Below are positions 48,320-57,600 of a stretch of 64,000 bases of DNA, piece by piece (the first letter of the stretch is position 1; each line of letters begins with the position of its first letter). The notes beneath the pieces are model-generated. The model worked only from the letters and a program-made list of their open reading frames with translations, searched no databases and was not told the DNA's origin. Where the stretch lies: positions 1 to 64,000 of the forward strand of contig NZ_JABFHF010000016.1 of NCBI RefSeq assembly GCF_015476655.1. Reading direction: 5' to 3'. This DNA comes from Aquiflexum lacus (GTDB lineage: Bacteria > Bacteroidota > Bacteroidia > Cytophagales > Cyclobacteriaceae). Made by a program: the position numbers and the translations under genes.

Positions 48320-49258
48320 TCAGGAATTTGACTTGATCTTATCTACGTTTTTCTTTGATGTATGCTCTAAAAATCGCTTCTCAAATCCAGCGTCCTCTGT
48401 ACGCATCCACACATCCCAGAATGTGAAATATAGACCATAATTGCAACGGTATTTCAAATGATGCAAGTCGTGGTGAGTAGCACCGACCATCCACCGAGCA
48501 ATTGGAGATTGGATAGCCGAACTGGAATATATTTCCACACCAGCATGATTGATTACAGCCGTTATGGACATGGTAACCAACAAAGCTAATAATACTGTAA
48601 AGTGCATGGGTAGAAAGAGCACTAAAACCGGTAAAAATACGGCCTGAAAAATCGCCTCAATCGGATGAAAAGAAAAAGAAGTAAAGGAACTAGTGTAAAG
48701 ACTATTGTGGTGAATATGATGGAAATGGCGAAGTACCTTTGGCCGGTGCATCCACCTGTGGAGCCAATAGTAATAAGTTTCATGTATAAAAAGAGATAAG
48801 AAAAAGCTTCCGGGCATCCATAGCAAATCCATAACCTTAAGATCTGTGTACAACTTGGTATTTCCCTTTTGCCAAAAAATAATCAATAGTGTACCTGAGA
48901 TAGCAAAAATAACCGCCCCCAAAAAAGAATACCAAATCTCTTTTTTCACCTGCGGTATTTTGATTTGTTGGTGTAGCCTTCGATGAGGTTGGTAATCACC
49001 AATTTTTTTGTAAACCAACTCATGGTAGATCATTGCCAAGATCAAATATCTTATAAAAATCCCTGAAAATAAGAGTAAGGCAATGAACAGAAAATTCATG
49101 GGTTGCGTATAGTCAGTACCCAAGAGCCAATTCAAGTTAAAATCTATTTTACCCATCATATTCAGAAGTAAATTTAAATATAAATTGAAATCGGGATATT
49201 CTTGGGCGGCTTTATTTTTGAAATTCCCAAGTTTAATCCTCCCATCAATCCCTTCCAT
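48320..49258 (-). CDS. Sterol desaturase / fatty acid hydroxylase family protein
   Basis: A 312-residue integral membrane diiron protein with about five hydrophobic segments and the eight-His motif set of the family: HETYYYWLHRWMHRP, LRHFHHIHHNS and THHDLHHLKY. It hydroxylates or desaturates a lipid (a carotenoid, sterol-like or fatty acyl group); the substrate is unknown. The ATG at 49258 gives a long charged N terminus before the first helix; an internal ATG at residue 34 or 35 (MMGKIDFNLNW) is also possible. It probably shares a transcript with the GH35-like gene. There is no obvious metabolic link to the sugar genes. Confidence 0.88.
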   Translation of the reverse strand: MEGIDGRIKLGNFKNKAAQEYPDFNLYLNLLLNMMGKIDFNLNWLLGTDYTQPMNFLFIALLLFSGIFIRYLILAMIYHELVYKKIGDYQPHRRLHQQIKIPQVKKEIWYSFLGAVIFAISGTLLIIFWQKGNTKLYTDLKVMDLLWMPGSFFLSLFIHETYYYWLHRWMHRPKVLRHFHHIHHNSLYTSSFTSFSFHPIEAIFQAVFLPVLVLFLPMHFTVLLALLVTMSITAVINHAGVEIYSSSAIQSPIARWMVGATHHDLHHLKYRCNYGLYFTFWDVWMRTEDAGFEKRFLEHTSKKNVDKIKSNS

Positions 49259-49348
49259 TTTCCATTGATAGATTTTAGGTTTTAGGATGTGCTATTTTAA
49301 AAAGCTATACCTTATCTTACACAGTTATTACATTCCAAATTGACACCT

Positions 49349-49906
49349 ATGAACAGAAGAAAATCACTTAAAATCCTCGGTGGTACTGTAACGGGTATTG
49401 CCGGATTGGTGATAGTAGATTGGAAATGGCAACTTATAGATCAATTGACCCATAAAGGCTTTTTCACTTTCATGGAAGGAAAACTGATTTCCGCTATCGC
49501 AGACACTATAATACCAGAAGGTCTTCCCCCAGACATTCCGACTCCTGATGCCCAACCCATTGGTGCATTGAGCACCGGTACGGACAAGTATTTAATAAGG
49601 CTTTTTGAGCATTGCTACGAAAAGGAGACACAGGATATGATCAAGGCACAGCTGACATCTCTGTCTGAAAGATCAAAAACGGAATTTGGAAAATCATTTG
49701 AAAGTGCTACTCAGAAGGAGAGAGAAGCTTTGCTACTATCCTACGATTCTTCTCAAGTTGAAGACGAAAAAAATTTTTTTGTTCTGATGAAATCACAGAC
49801 CATAACAGGATTCACTACTGTCAAAAAAGTAATGGTCGATTATAGAGGATATCAGGTTGCACCCGGTTTCTATAATGGATGTGTGCAAGTCACATCGCAA
49901 GCATAA
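49349..49906 (+). CDS. Gluconate 2-dehydrogenase subunit 3 family protein (second copy)
   Basis: A 185-residue small subunit beginning with a Tat motif (MNRRKSLKILGGTVTGIAGLVIV). The rest matches the family (FTFMEGKLISAIADTIIPEGLPPDIPTPDAQPIGA ... GFTTVKKVMVDYRGYQVAPGFYNGC). The ATG at 49349 is preferred over an in-frame TTG nine bases upstream. Unlike the copy at 38207 it lacks a lipobox Cys, so it may stay soluble. It is followed 11 bases later by a GMC gene and is probably its export partner. Confidence 0.9.
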   Translation: MNRRKSLKILGGTVTGIAGLVIVDWKWQLIDQLTHKGFFTFMEGKLISAIADTIIPEGLPPDIPTPDAQPIGALSTGTDKYLIRLFEHCYEKETQDMIKAQLTSLSERSKTEFGKSFESATQKEREALLLSYDSSQVEDEKNFFVLMKSQTITGFTTVKKVMVDYRGYQVAPGFYNGCVQVTSQA

Positions 49907-49917
49907 CCCAAAATATC

Positions 49918-51612
49918 ATGTTACAAGATTCAAAAGAATTACGCACCTATGATGCCATTGTAATCGGTTCCGGCGCAAGTGGTGGCTGGGCTGCCAAAGA
50001 ACTATGTGAAAAAGGCCTAAAGACTTTGGTGCTCGAAAGGGGAAGGATGGTGCGTCACATAGAAGATTATCCAACTGCTTCCAAGGCTCCGTGGGAATTT
50101 GAATTCAGAGGTACAGTCCCAATCGAAAAAAGATCAGGAGTTGGAGCAGGAAAATGGGCAAGGGAAGAGACCTTGCATTGGGCTATGGCTGAAGATGAGC
50201 AGCCGATTATTGAGGAAAAACCTTTCAGGTGGTTTCGTGGATATCATGTCGGTGGGAAATCTCTACTTTGGGCAAGGGCAACCCAGCGATGGTCTGATTA
50301 TGATTTTGAAGGTCCAGCTAGGGACGGCTTCGCCGTGGACTGGCCTGTCAGGTATAAAGACTTAAAACCTTGGTTGGATCATGTAGAAACATTTGCTGGT
50401 ATTGCAGGTGGAAGGGACGGTTTAGCAGAACTCCCGGATTCTATCGTACAGCCAGGGTTTGAATTGAGCTGTATAGAAAATCATTATAAGGAACAATTAA
50501 AGAAAAATTATGGAACCCGCCACCTGATTCAGGGTAGGTGTGCCCACCTTACAGATCCACAGGAAATCCACCAGCAACAAGGTAGATACAAATGTCAGAA
50601 TCAAGGTATGTGCAATAGAGGTTGCGTTTATGGGGGCTATTTTTCAGCAAATGCATCAACACTTCCATGGGCAGAAAAAACAGGTAACCTGACCATTAGA
50701 CCGGATGCCGTAGTTGAATCCATCATTTATGATGAGTCAAAAGGTCGTGCCATTGGTGTGAGGATAATTGATAGAGAAAGCAAAGATTCTATAGATTTTT
50801 ATGCCAAAATCATTTTTGTCAATGCTTCGACGATTGCCTCAAATGCCATTCTATTAAATTCCAAATCATCACGTTTTCCAAATGGGATAGGCAATGACAA
50901 TGGTTTGATGGGGAAATTCCTGGCCTGCCATAATTATAGAGGAAAAGGAAGTGCTACGTTTGAAGGTTATTTTGACAAAGCTACAGCAGGCCGACATGCA
51001 GGCCATGCCTATGTGCCTAGATTCCGAAATGTATTCAAACAAGAAACGGATTTCCTTCGAGGTTACTCCATTGGAATGTCTGGAGGTAGGGGATTGGGTT
51101 CTGATACCAGCATGATAGGGCATGAATTGCGTGACAATCTTTTGAACCAAAAATATGGGAATTGGCATTTGGCTGCTTGGATGCAAGGAGAGACGGTTCC
51201 CATCGAATCCAACCACATGCGCCTCAGCACAGATCAAACTGACAAGTATGGGATTCCAAAGATTATTCTTTCGGTGGAGTGGACTGACAATGATGATAAA
51301 ATGACTGCTGATTTTATAGAGCAACAAACAGAAATGTATGAAAGGGCAGGGTTTACAAATATCAAAGTAGAAGATTCACATGCAGCGCCAGGATCTGACA
51401 TTCACGAAATGGGCGGAGTCCGGATGGGCAAAGATCCCAAAACGTCCTTGTTGAATGAATGGAATCAGCTTCACAGTTGCAAAAATGTCTTTGTAACAGA
51501 CGGTGCAAGCTTTACGAGCACCAGTACTCAAAATCCCACGTTGATGTTTATGGCTTTTACTGCCAGGGCAGCCAATCATGCCGTGGAAGAATTGAATAGG
51601 GGAAATTTGTGA
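49918..51612 (+). CDS. GMC-family oxidoreductase, second FAD-dependent sugar dehydrogenase
   Basis: A 564-residue GMC flavoprotein starting at the ATG of MLQDSKELRTYDAIVIGSGASG; an upstream in-frame start would overlap the subunit-3 gene. The FAD motif is N-terminal (GSGASGGWAAKEL). KCQNQGMCNRGCVYGG near residue 225 repeats the C-x5-C-x3-C pattern of its homologue at 38782, and the C terminus has SDIHEMGGVRMG and VTDGASFTSTSTQNPTLMFMA. It is the same family but clearly diverged, suggesting a different sugar or site. It ends in a long perfect terminator hairpin. Confidence 0.92.
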   Translation: MLQDSKELRTYDAIVIGSGASGGWAAKELCEKGLKTLVLERGRMVRHIEDYPTASKAPWEFEFRGTVPIEKRSGVGAGKWAREETLHWAMAEDEQPIIEEKPFRWFRGYHVGGKSLLWARATQRWSDYDFEGPARDGFAVDWPVRYKDLKPWLDHVETFAGIAGGRDGLAELPDSIVQPGFELSCIENHYKEQLKKNYGTRHLIQGRCAHLTDPQEIHQQQGRYKCQNQGMCNRGCVYGGYFSANASTLPWAEKTGNLTIRPDAVVESIIYDESKGRAIGVRIIDRESKDSIDFYAKIIFVNASTIASNAILLNSKSSRFPNGIGNDNGLMGKFLACHNYRGKGSATFEGYFDKATAGRHAGHAYVPRFRNVFKQETDFLRGYSIGMSGGRGLGSDTSMIGHELRDNLLNQKYGNWHLAAWMQGETVPIESNHMRLSTDQTDKYGIPKIILSVEWTDNDDKMTADFIEQQTEMYERAGFTNIKVEDSHAAPGSDIHEMGGVRMGKDPKTSLLNEWNQLHSCKNVFVTDGASFTSTSTQNPTLMFMAFTARAANHAVEELNRGNL

Positions 51613-51627
51613 AAAAGTCAGAATTTA

Positions 51628-51671
51628 CAACAAAAAAAATCCGGATTTCCAACCGGATTTTTTTTGTTGTA
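51628..51671. terminator. Long perfect bidirectional terminator
   Basis: ACAACAAAAAAAATCCGG and CCGGATTTTTTTTGTTGT form an 18-bp perfect stem around ATTTCCAA. A- and T-tracts on both sides let it serve the GMC gene and the convergent minus-strand gene at 51717. Confidence 0.88.
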
Positions 51672-51716
51672 ATTTATTTTACACAACTCTTATGCTTTGA
51701 TAATCAAAGCGACTTT

Positions 51717-52058
51717 CTATCTCTCTGACCCTACTGACCTAACATTGGGTTGATTTCTCATTGTCCCGAATTTTTTCTCACGGCTTTCACTATCGGCATT
51801 TACATTTGGATCCTCATGTGGAGGTAGTTCTCTTTCAGTTTCCTCTTCGTCTATGTCCCCATCTTTGTAAGAATCTTTGGACTCAGAAGTAATATCAAGG
51901 TTTCTCTCTTTATCTCCATCAAGATCAAACTCCCGCTCAGTATCTCTTTCGTCGCGGTCAGTTGGATTGAGGTCATTTCTCCCACTTTCTTCATTGGTTT
52001 TCTGGATAGACTTCTCCTCATCCTGAGAATTGCGATTTTCATTTTCTTGTTGGCTCAT
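51717..52058 (-). CDS. Acidic, intrinsically disordered protein of unknown function
   Basis: A 113-residue protein made almost wholly of charged and polar residues (Asp, Glu, Arg, Lys, Asn, Ser), with no hydrophobic core and no signal peptide. Repeating Glu-Arg/Asp-Arg blocks such as DERDTEREFDLDGDKERNLD, and a proline stretch (ELPPHEDPN), suggest an extended disordered chain. I do not recognise a family. It has an ATG, codons like its neighbours, and an upstream gap of about 215 bases for a promoter. Small acidic proteins of this sort can be stress- or dehydration-linked, but that is conjecture. Confidence 0.7.
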   Translation of the reverse strand: MSQQENENRNSQDEEKSIQKTNEESGRNDLNPTDRDERDTEREFDLDGDKERNLDITSESKDSYKDGDIDEEETERELPPHEDPNVNADSESREKKFGTMRNQPNVRSVGSER

Positions 52059-52273
52059 GTTTTCTTGGGTTTATATTCTAAATAAATGATAATCAAATTT
52101 ACCTTACTCAAGCAATCATTGCATTACATGAATTTTCAGAAAAAATGTAAAAATTACAGTTAGTTTAATTAAGGATTAGGTGATTTATACCCCACCTCTC
52201 CACCAAAGTATTTTAACCGAAGAGGGTATCCAAATGAGTAAAATTTAACACTTTTTTGAGGATGTTTTGGATA

Positions 52274-53506
52274 TCAGCTCTCCAGTCGTTTAAGTCTTTG
52301 CAGTAAGGGAGGATGGCTGTAATTGACAAAAACATAAAAAGGATGTGGATTAATATTGCTGAGTGTATTCACTGAAAGGGTTTTCAGCGCCTCAGCAAGC
52401 GGTTTTCCATCATAAGTTTCTTTAGCAAAAGCATCCGCTTCAAATTCATTTTTTCGGCTTAACATATTCATGGCAATACCTAAAATGGATGAAATAGGAG
52501 AAAAAAGAATGGTAAAGCCGATAATGTTTAAATGGATTGCCATTTGATTTCCCCCTAGCGCAAGACTCATGTTTTCACTATGAATGAATTGTGCCAAAAT
52601 GAACAGTAATACACCCACCTGAATTACTGATGCAAACATACCCGAAACGATATGTCTTTTTTTATAGTGTCCGATTTCATGCGCTAGGACAGCTACCAGT
52701 TCATCAGGTGTATGCTGCTCGATCAATGTGTCATACAAGACCACTTTTTTTCTTTTTCCAAACCCTGAAAAAAATGCATTGGCTTTTGAAGATCGTTTGC
52801 TGCCGTCCATTACCAAGATGTTGTTCAGCGGGAAATCGACTTTCTTGGCATAATTGACGATCATGTATTTGAGATCACCATTTTCCAAAGGTGTGAGGTT
52901 GTTGAATAAAGGCAGAATCCATGCGGTATAAAATAGGTTGACGAAAACCATAAAAGCTGCTGAAATCATCCAAAATTGCCACCAAAAATCTTTCCCCATT
53001 TGATGAATCAGCCAAAGTAATACTGCAAGCAAACCACCTCCGACAATTATTGAAATGATGTAAGCTTTCAATTTATCCAAGAAATAGGTTTTTGAAGTAG
53101 ATTTGTTGAATCCGAAATTTTCCTCAATTACAAAGGTATGGTAGTAGTCAAAAGGAATAGAAAGGAGGTCTGATCCAATAAAGACAATCCCAAAATATAA
53201 GATGGAAAGTAGGATGGGATGAGAAACCATTCCTCCTAGTAAGGTGTCCAACCAACCAAAAAAACCAAAATAGATAAAGGCAAAGGTGACTAAAAAGGCG
53301 ATAGTACTGGTAAGAAAACCAAATCTAAAATTTACCCATTGATAGGCTTTGGATTCATTTAATTTTTTGCTGCTGACATATTCCTCCAATGACTTTGGAA
53401 TTGAAGGAACAGGTCTTTTTACATTAAGATAGCTGATGGTTTTTTCGAAAAAAAAACCAAAACCAAGAATACCCAAAATCAGGTATTTAATCCAAATTGG
53501 CTCCAT
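52274..53506 (-). CDS. M48 family metallopeptidase, Ste24p/CAAX protease-like
   Basis: A 410-residue integral membrane zinc protease of the Ste24 (CAAX prenyl protease 1) type. Seven or so transmembrane segments include WIKYLILGILGFGFFF and AFLVTFAFIYFGFF. The zinc-binding AVLAHEIGHYKKRH lies near residue 275, and the downstream Glu ligand is in NEFEADAFAKE. NILVMDGSKRSSKANAFFSGFGKRKKVVLYDTL is the diagnostic Ste24 block. Bacterial members degrade membrane-associated proteins. It lies 6 bases downstream of the PorP/SprF gene, so the two probably form one transcript. Confidence 0.95.
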   Translation of the reverse strand: MEPIWIKYLILGILGFGFFFEKTISYLNVKRPVPSIPKSLEEYVSSKKLNESKAYQWVNFRFGFLTSTIAFLVTFAFIYFGFFGWLDTLLGGMVSHPILLSILYFGIVFIGSDLLSIPFDYYHTFVIEENFGFNKSTSKTYFLDKLKAYIISIIVGGGLLAVLLWLIHQMGKDFWWQFWMISAAFMVFVNLFYTAWILPLFNNLTPLENGDLKYMIVNYAKKVDFPLNNILVMDGSKRSSKANAFFSGFGKRKKVVLYDTLIEQHTPDELVAVLAHEIGHYKKRHIVSGMFASVIQVGVLLFILAQFIHSENMSLALGGNQMAIHLNIIGFTILFSPISSILGIAMNMLSRKNEFEADAFAKETYDGKPLAEALKTLSVNTLSNINPHPFYVFVNYSHPPLLQRLKRLES

Positions 53507-53512
53507 TTACAT

Positions 53513-54589
53513 TTAAAATTTAGGACAAGGGAGCAAGGTATCTCTTTTTCTGGTTTTGGATTGGTTTCTGTCAGCCAAAAGGAAGGATATGCTGACCTCG
53601 TGTGCTCCTCCTGTTTGTATGCCCAATTGGGAAACTGTGTAATCGAAACTATATCCCATACTCATACCAGTGGGAAGGTTGAATCCTACCATAAATACAA
53701 TTGCATCCCTGTTGCTTTGTTGTTCGACAGGTTTATATGGAAGTCCCCTATACCATAATCCCAGAATAAGGGGCTCCATGTGTAAATAGGCTCCGATGTC
53801 TAATTGTTCAAACGGTCCTTGCCGTTTGTAATTAATTGTAGGCAATAAAAATCTTTCTTTCCTAAGGTGTGTAAAGTCTCTTCTGTAACCACCTGTTCCT
53901 AAGGCTATTCTATAGCCAGTGTGAATTGAAAATTTTGCAGGTAGCGGGCTGACACCTTCAATAAATGATTGATTGGGTTCGTTTACGTGGTGTGCAGAAA
54001 CTCCTAACCAGAATTTATCTGTAAAGAACAATCCACCAAAGGAAAGAGAAAACAAATCCACAGGCTCACCTGCTCCAAGAAGATCAGTACTTGGTAAAGT
54101 AGGGCCAAAAATATCATTTTGGTTTATTTGATTGGCGAAAATCAAGTTGTCATAATATCCAATATCTCTTCTGATATAAGCAGCCTGGAAACCCGGTCTG
54201 AAGTAAGCATTTTCACCTACCCGTAACTCATAGGAATATAAACCTGCTGCGGTAAAGGACCTTAATTTTGCACCACCTTCCACATCGTTCATGACCATAA
54301 ATCCGACGCCACTATTATAGTCATCAAGATAAGTATCAAAATATGCGGAAAAAGTTGTAAACTGCGCATCCAAACCTGGCCACTGATTTCGGTAATTTGC
54401 CCCAATCCGAGGCATCAGTTCAGAGCCAGTAAAGGCAGGGTTCAGGTATAATGGAGCAGCATAATATTGGCTGTATTGCGGATCCTGGGCCGACAAAAAA
54501 CCCGTTCCAATGATCAGAATCAAAGGAATAAAAAAAAGACGAAGTAAATAAGACCTTTGCAAGTAGTTATTCGTTATGTTAATGACCAA
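53513..54589 (-). CDS. PorP/SprF family type IX secretion system membrane protein
   Basis: A 358-residue outer-membrane protein with a signal peptide (RLFFIPLILIIGTGFLSAQ). The N-terminal PorP/SprF signature is QDPQYSQYYAAPLYLNPAFTGS, followed by RIGANYRNQWPG and beta-barrel strands to the end (SMGYSFDYTVSQLG..., GAHEVSISFLL). PorP/SprF-like proteins act with T9SS in placing partner surface proteins. The divergent neighbour 56 bases away is a giant T9SS type B protein, the usual partner arrangement. No ATG is found near the start, so TTG at 54589 is the likely initiation codon, preceded in frame by a stop four codons upstream. Confidence 0.92.
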   Translation of the reverse strand: MVINITNNYLQRSYLLRLFFIPLILIIGTGFLSAQDPQYSQYYAAPLYLNPAFTGSELMPRIGANYRNQWPGLDAQFTTFSAYFDTYLDDYNSGVGFMVMNDVEGGAKLRSFTAAGLYSYELRVGENAYFRPGFQAAYIRRDIGYYDNLIFANQINQNDIFGPTLPSTDLLGAGEPVDLFSLSFGGLFFTDKFWLGVSAHHVNEPNQSFIEGVSPLPAKFSIHTGYRIALGTGGYRRDFTHLRKERFLLPTINYKRQGPFEQLDIGAYLHMEPLILGLWYRGLPYKPVEQQSNRDAIVFMVGFNLPTGMSMGYSFDYTVSQLGIQTGGAHEVSISFLLADRNQSKTRKRDTLLPCPKF

Positions 54590-54644
54590 ACCCAGCTTCT
54601 AAACGTTTACGGGGATTTGTTGTTTAGTAAGCAACGTGTAAATT

Positions 54645-57600
54645 ATGAAAAGCCTTATAAATTCCATAAGATTTATTTTATTTTTTAGGTTAGTGTTTTT
54701 ACTAAGCTTTTTCCTGTATTCAAGCAACTCTTTTTCGCAGGGATTCAACAACAACGAATGGATATTTGGAGAGTGTCCAACAGGTGAAATCAATTATCTG
54801 TCTTTTGGCAAAGGAGGAGATCCTATCGTCAGGAACCTCCCTCAGGGAACTATCGTCGGACAAAATAATAATGCAGTTGCCATTGATCCTATTTCAGGAA
54901 ACATAATTTTTTACTCCAATGGTGTCCTTGTGTATGATGCCAACAATCAGTCGCTTGAAGGGATGGCTCCGGGAATTAATGGTAATATCGATGGAAGACA
55001 GGAATTGGCCATTGGAGTATTGGATTATGATCCGGAGGGAGATAGGCTCTATTATATTTTTTATATCAGTCCATCGGGAGAATTGCAGTATGCCCTAGTG
55101 GATATGAATGCCCCAGGTCAGGCAACAGGCAACGAACCACCCTTGGGCGAAATGATTACCAAGGATATAACCATTAGTAATGCTGAGGGAGCAATACTTG
55201 TCGTGAAAACGCCCCAGTCACCCTCTTATTTGATCAGTTTTGAAGGAGGTAGCTTAGTTTCCAGAAGATTGGGTGACAATGAAGGGGAGTTTGTCCAGAC
55301 TTCTATTACAGGCCTTTCATTCACTCCAAAAGCAATGATTTTTGATGAATCCTCTCAGAAAGTTATTTTGATTCCGGAAAATCCCGGTCAAGATATTCAA
55401 GTGATAGATTTTGATACTTCTTCAGGTACCTTTGGAGCTATTTCTGATATTTCGCAATCAGGTGGTACAGATTCTATCGAAGGAGCTTCATTTTCACCAG
55501 ATGGCGATTTTATTTATTATTCCCGAGGAGATCAATTGTTCAGGGTACCATCTGATGATCTTGGGGCTGATCCTGAGGTGGTCCCTCTCGAAAACGAAAT
55601 TTTTAAAATCTATGATGTTAAGGTTGGGCCGGATGGTAAACTCTACTACATATACGAGGAAGTGGATGGAGGTCCACAATTGGTCGGAAGGGTAGACAAT
55701 CCTGATGAAGAGGAATTGGAAGAAATTGAATTGGATGAAGATCCATTTGATGGCACTGATTTTTGTGGAAGGATTTTTCCTCAATTTGCACCCAATCAAG
55801 ATATCAGTCCAACAGTTGATTTTACATGGACTCCAGAGCAGCCCTGTGGTAATAACCCTATTCAATTGACCAGTGAGATCACACCTGCAAACTTTAGACC
55901 TGTCAGTTTTGAATGGACATTTACTCCTCCTTTGGTCGATGAGGAAGGGGATCCCATTGATATAGATTTTACACAAGAGCATCTCCTTATTCCTGAGGAA
56001 GCTACAGGTGATGAGAGTATTGAAGTGACTTTGACAGTAACCTTTGCGGATGGTTCAACTTTGACAGTTAATAAAACCATTGAATTGATACCCAATGACC
56101 TTCAGGTACAGTTCAGTGCACAGGATACTACGGTATGTGAAGGACCATGCGTCGATATTGGGTCTTTATTGGAAGTCCAACAAGGTGATGGCCAAGGAGA
56201 ACAACCAGGACAGGGAGGACAAACCGGGAATTATGAATATTTCTGGTCCAATATCAGGGAATGGAGGTCAGATAAGGACAATTGCGTTGACCTACCGGGC
56301 CTTTATTGGGTATTGGTTAGAGAACCAGGCTCAGAATGTTATGCTTATGGCAGTATCAGGGTGAGAATTTGGGATTTGAATGATCAAAGTAACAACGTTT
56401 GGTATTTTGGTGATGGTGCGGGACTTGATTTTAATCCGGACCCTAATGATCCAAATGCCCCTGTTCCAAGACCTGTAGGCCATAATCAGAATATCCCCGC
56501 AGGGACAACTACCATTTCTGACGAAACAGGACAAGTCCTTTTCTTCACTGATGGGGAATCAGTTTGGGACTTAAATGGGAATCTGATGGAAAACGGTGAG
56601 GACATCGGAGGAAGCAATCAGGCTTCCCAAAGTGTCATTGCAGTTCCGGTACCTCAAGATGAAACTATCTTCTATCTTTTTACTACCCAACAGGCTTCTG
56701 ACGGCACCAATGAAGTTAAATTTTCGGTTGTGGATATTAAAGTTGAAAATCCAACTGGAGTTGGGAATGTAGTATCCAAAGACAATTTTCTTTTTAGTCC
56801 AAGTACTGAGCATTCTGCTGCATTAGCCTCAGGGGACACCACATGGGTGTTGTTTCATGAATTGGGGAATAATACTTTCAGAGCTTATCCGGTGTCAACT
56901 TTTGGTATAGGAAGTCCGGTGTTTTCTTCGGTAGGTTCCAATCATGGTTTCAATACAGGTGTCGGAACCATGAAGTTCAGTCCTGATGGAAATCAGGTGG
57001 CAGTTACCATACAGGATGGTAGCTGTAGTAGATTGGAAATTTTTGACTTCAATCAAAATACGGGAAGAATGACTGAATATGCTCTTCTGGATTTGGGATG
57101 CAATAACGAAGAAATCTATGGTTTGGAATTTTCCAATGATGGAAGTAGGGCTTATGTTTCTTATCGTGGTGGCGGAGGAAAAGTAGAGGAGTTCTTGATC
57201 AAAGCCCCTGAGAACGATGATGATGATGATGATTTGGCATGTGCAACATGTTTTGAAAATGCAAGTAACAGGGCTGCTAGGGAGGCATGTATCTTGAATT
57301 CCGCTGTAAGAAATGTATTAAGTTCTTCAGGACCTTTTGGCGCACTACAGATTGGACCGGATGGACAGATTTACGTTGCCCGGCCAGGTCAAAATGTTTT
57401 GGGATCCATTAATGCCGGTCAGGATTGTAACAACAGCAACTATACCGAAAATGGAACATCCACACTTTTAGGAACAACTAATCTAGGACTTCCATCATTT
57501 GTTCAACAATCAGGAAGCAGCATTCCTGACCCCGCACTTGCAGGTCCTGACAGACTATGTTTGGATCCAGATAGTGCGGAAGCTTTGTTTGAAGGCGGAG

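Noticed and set aside
57211-57234. GATGAT... Asp-codon run considered a phase-variable microsatellite
   Set aside because: It is a trinucleotide repeat in frame, so slippage would not switch the gene off; an Asp linker is the simpler reading.
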